This document shows positions 60,915 to 64,000 of a DNA stretch of 64,000 nucleotides, piece by piece. This DNA comes from Pseudobutyrivibrio sp. (lineage in GTDB: Bacteria > Bacillota > Clostridia > Lachnospirales > Lachnospiraceae): contig JAFYYR010000019.1 of the NCBI GenBank assembly GCA_017557435.1, positions 24,528 through 88,527 on the forward strand. Direction: 5' to 3'. A program made the translations under genes and the position numbers. The notes beneath the pieces were generated by a model that saw nothing but the letters and a program-made list of their open reading frames with translations, ran no database searches and had not been told where the DNA came from. The stretch's first letter is position 1. Each line of letters starts with the position of its first letter.

Positions 60915-62789
60915 ATGAACAAGAAGCAAAAAAAGGTTTTAACTAGAATAATAATTGCATCGGTGCTGATGGTGGTTTTGGTTTTATTACCACTTGATAA
61001 TTACCCATTGGTACGTTTCCTATTATTTATGATTCCATATTTTACAGTGGGATATGATATTTTGCTTAAGGCATTTAAGGGAATCAAAAATAAGCAGGTA
61101 TTCGATGAGAATTTCCTTATGGCAATCGCCACAGTGGGTGCTATTGCACTTGGCGAGTACACTGAGGGTGTTGCAGTTATGCTTTTCTACCAGATTGGAG
61201 AGCTTTTCCAGTCTTACGCAGTAGGAAAGAGCCGCAGGAATATTTCCCAGCTTATGGATATAAGACCTGATTTTGCAAATGTGATGGTTGACGGCGCTTT
61301 AGAGCAGGTTGACCCAGATGATGTTGAAATCGGCAGCGAGATAGTGGTTCAGCCAGGTGAGAAGATACCTATTGACGGTATTGTAATCGATGGTAATGCT
61401 ACACTTGATACAGCCGCCCTCACTGGAGAGAGCGTGCCACGTACAGCTAAGGTAGGAGATGAGGTTATCTCTGGATGTATCAATATGTCAGGTGTTTTGA
61501 CAATTCAGACTACCAAGGAATTTGGCGAGTCTACAGCATCTAAGATTCTAGACCTTGTTGAGAATGCATCATCTAAGAAGTCTAAGCCTGAAAACTTTAT
61601 TTCAAAATTTGCCAGAATTTATACACCAGTGGTTTGTTATTCAGCCCTTGCGCTGGCTGTCATTCCACCAGTTGTCAGATTGATAATGGGCATGGATCCA
61701 CTTTGGACACAGTGGGTATACAGAGCTCTTACATTCCTTGTAATCAGCTGCCCATGTGCACTTGTTATCAGTATTCCACTTACATTTTTTGCAGGAATTG
61801 GCGGCGCCAGCCGAGCAGGTGTATTAGTTAAGGGCTCCAACTATTTAGATGCCCTTTCTCGTTCAAAAATCGTAGTAATGGACAAGACTGGTACACTTAC
61901 AAAGGGTGTGTTTGAGGTTACAAAGGTAGAGGCCATAGATATTTCTAATGAAGAACTCCTTGAGAAGACAGCTATGGCTGAGGCCTTTTCTAACCACCCT
62001 ATTTCTCGCAGCTTGAAGGAGGCTTATGGAAAGCCTATTGATACTTCATTGGTAAGTGATGTGGAGGAAATTTCAGGTCACGGAGTGAAGGCTAATGTAG
62101 CAGGAAAATTGGTTCAGGTTGGCAATGAAAAGCTTATGAATTCTATTGGAATTCAGGTGAAGGAAGTCATCGAGCCAGGCACTGTAATTCATGTGGCAAT
62201 CGAGGGTAAATACCATGGCTATATCCTGATTTCAGATATGCTGAAGGAAAACTCTAAAGAGGCGATTGTAGGCCTTAAAAAGGCAGGAATCAAAAAGACT
62301 GTTATGCTTACAGGTGATAGCAAAAAGGTAGCTGATTTAGTGGCTGCAGATTTGGGCTTGGACGAAGTTTGTGCTGAGCTTTTACCTGGAGATAAGGTGT
62401 CAAAAGTAGAGGACCTTTTAGAGACAAAATCAGAAAGCGAGCAGCTTTTATTTGTAGGTGATGGAATTAATGACGCACCTGTACTTTCTAGAGCTGATAT
62501 TGGTGTTGCAATGGGTGCTTTGGGAAGTGATGCAGCCATTGAGGCGGCAGATGTAGTTTTAATGGATGACGACCCAAGTAGCATTGTTAAGGCTATTGGA
62601 ATCTCTAAGAAGTGCATGAGAATAGTATATGAGAATATTTATTTTGCAATTGGCGTAAAGGTTGGCTGTCTTATTTTAGGAGCAGTTGGTATTGCCAATA
62701 TGTGGATTGCAATCTTTGCTGACGTAGGAGTAATGGTTCTTGCAGTACTGAATGCTATCAGAGCATTATCTGTAAAGAAGTATAAATAG
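60915..62789 (+). CDS. Heavy-metal P1B-type ATPase (Zn/Cd/Pb efflux)
   Basis: A 624-residue efflux pump. No N-terminal HMA domain. Signatures: ion-binding SCPCALVIS, actuator TGES, phosphorylation DKTGTLTKG, the HP locus SNHPISRS and hinge GDGINDAPVL. The CPC motif and the late membrane segments (KVGCLILGA, ADVGVMVLAVLNA with Lys and Asp) fit the ZntA/CadA group, so Zn2+, Cd2+ or Pb2+. ATG at 60915 behind TTGGAG. Middle gene of a metal-responsive operon. Confidence 0.93.
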   Translation: MNKKQKKVLTRIIIASVLMVVLVLLPLDNYPLVRFLLFMIPYFTVGYDILLKAFKGIKNKQVFDENFLMAIATVGAIALGEYTEGVAVMLFYQIGELFQSYAVGKSRRNISQLMDIRPDFANVMVDGALEQVDPDDVEIGSEIVVQPGEKIPIDGIVIDGNATLDTAALTGESVPRTAKVGDEVISGCINMSGVLTIQTTKEFGESTASKILDLVENASSKKSKPENFISKFARIYTPVVCYSALALAVIPPVVRLIMGMDPLWTQWVYRALTFLVISCPCALVISIPLTFFAGIGGASRAGVLVKGSNYLDALSRSKIVVMDKTGTLTKGVFEVTKVEAIDISNEELLEKTAMAEAFSNHPISRSLKEAYGKPIDTSLVSDVEEISGHGVKANVAGKLVQVGNEKLMNSIGIQVKEVIEPGTVIHVAIEGKYHGYILISDMLKENSKEAIVGLKKAGIKKTVMLTGDSKKVADLVAADLGLDEVCAELLPGDKVSKVEDLLETKSESEQLLFVGDGINDAPVLSRADIGVAMGALGSDAAIEAADVVLMDDDPSSIVKAIGISKKCMRIVYENIYFAIGVKVGCLILGAVGIANMWIAIFADVGVMVLAVLNAIRALSVKKYK

Positions 62790-62802
62790 ATAACTGCCTA
62801 AT

Positions 62803-62828
62803 GCTACGCTTTGTTGAAAAAGCGTAGC
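62803..62828 (+). repeat. Intercistronic hairpin between the ATPase and arsR
   Basis: GCTACGCTTT and AAAGCGTAGC form a perfect 10-bp stem with a six-base loop, flanked by complementary CTGCC/GGCAG. No T run, so more likely an mRNA-stability or processing element. Confidence 0.65.
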
Positions 62829-62876
62829 GGCAGGTGTAAAGTATTAGCAGTTGTTAATTTGAAAGGAAGATGAAAT

Positions 62877-63233
62877 ATGGGAAAGCATGCAGAGTGCTGT
62901 GAGGAGCATTGTGTTCATACTGATTTAGTTAATAAGGTTTTAAAGGATCTTCCTGACGAAGATGCTTTATACGATCTTGCAGAGTTATTTAAGGTATTTG
63001 GCGATAGCACACGTGTGAGGATTCTATTTGCATTGTTTGAATCTGAGCTTTGTGTATGCGATATTTCAGAGAGTCTTGATATGACCCAGTCTGCGGTTTC
63101 TCATCAGCTTCAGATACTTCGTACTAATAAGCTTGTAAAGAGTCGTAGAGAGGGCAAGCAGATGTACTACAGCCTAGCTGATAATCACGTAGTTACAATC
63201 ATTGCACAGGGTTTGAGCCACATATTAGAGTAG
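62877..63233 (+). CDS. ArsR/SmtB family metal-sensing repressor
   Basis: A 118-residue winged-helix repressor. HTH: DISESLDMTQSAVSHQLQIL. Two metal sites are visible: an N-terminal Cys cluster (ECCEEHC) with ELCVC in helix 3, the CadC-type Cd/Pb site, and in the last helix Asp102, His104, His115 and Glu118, spaced exactly as the SmtB zinc site. It likely represses the HMA-ATPase operon through the operator at 60621. ATG behind GAAAGGAAG. Confidence 0.93.
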   Translation: MGKHAECCEEHCVHTDLVNKVLKDLPDEDALYDLAELFKVFGDSTRVRILFALFESELCVCDISESLDMTQSAVSHQLQILRTNKLVKSRREGKQMYYSLADNHVVTIIAQGLSHILE

Positions 63234-63302
63234 GCGTTTATAAATTGTCGGAATATCAGAAACTTCATGCTAAATTCTAACAATTAAATTTTAAAAAAAG
63301 CG

Positions 63303-63331
63303 TTGACAAAGCCATGGTTCTCATATATACT
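63303..63331 (+). promoter_or_regulatory. Promoter of the tRNA-Pro/tRNA-Arg transcript
   Basis: TTGACA, 17 bp, TATACT, about 50 nt before tRNA-Pro. The leader forms TTGTTCGC/GCGAACAA (63337-63372). Confidence 0.8.
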
Positions 63332-63379
63332 CCTTATTGTTCGCGAGAGAGATACGAAAGAAAAGCGAACAACAAATAT

Positions 63380-63454
63380 CGGGGTGTGGCTCAGTTTGGC
63401 TAGAGCACCTGGTTTGGGACCAGGGGGTCGCAGGTTCGAATCCTGTCACCCCGA
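63380..63454 (+). tRNA. tRNA-Pro (TGG anticodon)
   Basis: Acceptor stem CGGGGTG/CACCCCG, D-arm, anticodon stem CCTGG/CCAGG around TTTGGGA (anticodon TGG), five-base variable region and GTTCGAATC T-loop. The CCA end is not encoded. Confidence 0.96.
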
Positions 63455-63457
63455 TAA

Positions 63458-63528
63458 TGTCCTAAGCTGTCGCCGAAGGCGACTGATTGCTTGGGACACG
63501 GCGACGTTTTCTCGAAGAGAAAATGTTG
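63458..63528 (+). repeat. Two hairpins in the spacer between the tRNA genes
   Basis: GTCCTAAGC/GCTTGGGAC with inner GTCGCC-gaa-GGCGAC (about 63458-63498), then ACGTTTTCTC-gaa-GAGAAAATGT (63507-63529). Probably processing signals in the tRNA precursor; neither has a T run. Confidence 0.6.
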
Positions 63529-63543
63529 GTATTTATTCTTTGT

Positions 63544-63617
<74 letters not shown>

Positions 63618-63742
63618 CTTTTTTATGCCTTCATGAAACGTCGCAAAGCCGCATAAAATTTATTCTTTCGAAAGGAGCGGCTCAGCAAATCCATAGAGGT
63701 TTTTTGAAGAGTACAAACAAGAGTACAAACTTTAAAGGAAGA

Positions 63743-63776
63743 AGCAACTTACCGTTTTGGAAAGTTGCTTTTTTAT
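63743..63776 (+). terminator. Terminator downstream of tRNA-Arg
   Basis: AGCAACTT and AAGTTGCT form an 8-bp stem over an 11-nt loop, followed by TTTTTTA. Confidence 0.8.
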
Positions 63777-63950
63777 TTCTATATGGTCATTGAACGAACA
63801 AGAAATATCCGAGGCATTGAAGAAACGATCTTCATCCTGATGGAACAGCTTGCCTTGTTTAAAATAATTTGCGGACATTCGTCTGTTGTCCACTATTGAA
63901 CTTGCGTTTCAATAATTGCAAAATACTATCAGAAAACCAGAAAAAATTTG

Positions 63951-63980
63951 TTGACGAATCAGACGGGGGGGGTGTACAAT
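63951..63980 (+). promoter_or_regulatory. Promoter at the window edge
   Basis: TTGACG, an 18-bp spacer containing a G8 run, then TACAAT. It drives a gene that begins at or beyond the window end. The ATG at 63987 would be almost leaderless and is not called as a start. Confidence 0.6.
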
Positions 63981-64000
63981 AGTATTATGTTGAAAAATGA

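Larger units (their letters stand above)
63618..64000. other. Gene-free region downstream of tRNA-Arg
   Basis: 383 bp without a recognised gene. It holds a 10-mer GAGTACAAAC repeated directly at 63709 and 63721, a terminator at 63743-63776, the inverted repeat ATTGAA/TTTCAAT near 63894-63912 and, at the edge, a promoter. Confidence 0.5.

Overview
The window looks like chromosomal DNA of an obligately anaerobic, low-GC Firmicute, most likely a Lachnospiraceae member of the Butyrivibrio/Pseudobutyrivibrio/Roseburia type. This is inference from gene content: pyruvate formate-lyase with its activase, LL-diaminopimelate aminotransferase, HrcA/CIRCE heat-shock control, M18 aminopeptidase, AT-rich intergenic regions and strong AGGAGG ribosome binding sites. 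No phage genes, insertion sequences or CRISPR array were seen.

Layout. 1-3227: end of a purine operon (purM', purN, purD) and a CPBP membrane protease. 3283-8169 (minus): trkA-trkH potassium uptake with an arginase-fold protein, a cytidylate-kinase-like protein and a degenerate phosphoribosyltransferase. 8264-11793: a small unknown protein, guaA, then five 39-bp inverted-repeat units running into a PD-(D/E)XK-like nuclease gene. 11864-18785: VanZ/TetR pair, then a signalling cluster (hybrid histidine kinase, solute-binding lipoprotein, Hpt protein, HD-GYP response regulator). 19159-33391: repair and stress genes (nfo, alkD-like, hsp20, clpB, rarA), a GGDEF protein, ylmH and metabolic genes; two perfect CIRCE operators control hsp20 and clpB.

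34663-40239 (minus) is the highlight: a five-gene operon with a family 2A (SrpI-like) encapsulin shell protein, a SufS-type cysteine desulfurase with a ~165-residue disordered N-terminal extension (the known cargo type), an EpsC-type serine O-acetyltransferase, a single-chain fusion of ubiquitin-like sulfur carrier, E1-like adenylyltransferase and rhodanese, and a JAMM peptidase. Together they look like a sulfur-storage nanocompartment coupled to a ubiquitin-like sulfur relay, resembling the CysO/Mec+ logic of mycobacteria. The operon has its own promoter with a palindrome at the start site and is bracketed by two near-identical 28-bp repeats.

40486-46999: proC, then a tightly controlled cluster of three CPBP proteases, a PAP2 phosphatase, an anchored alpha/beta hydrolase and an ion transporter, preceded by two 37-bp inverted-repeat units built like the 39-bp units near 10.8 kb. 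47327-50244: complete preQ1 pathway (queD, queE, folE, queC, queF) behind a leader with a possible preQ1 riboswitch and a terminator. 50297-53722 (minus): pflB and pflA separated by 430 bp with two large predicted multi-branched RNA structures. 54120-63233: lipoprotein, exonuclease, flavin reductase, pepM18, an orphan eukaryotic-type HisA, dapL, an SGNH hydrolase and a Zn/Cd efflux module (HMA protein, P-type ATPase, SmtB-like ArsR). The window closes with tRNA-Pro and tRNA-Arg and the promoter of a gene beyond the edge.
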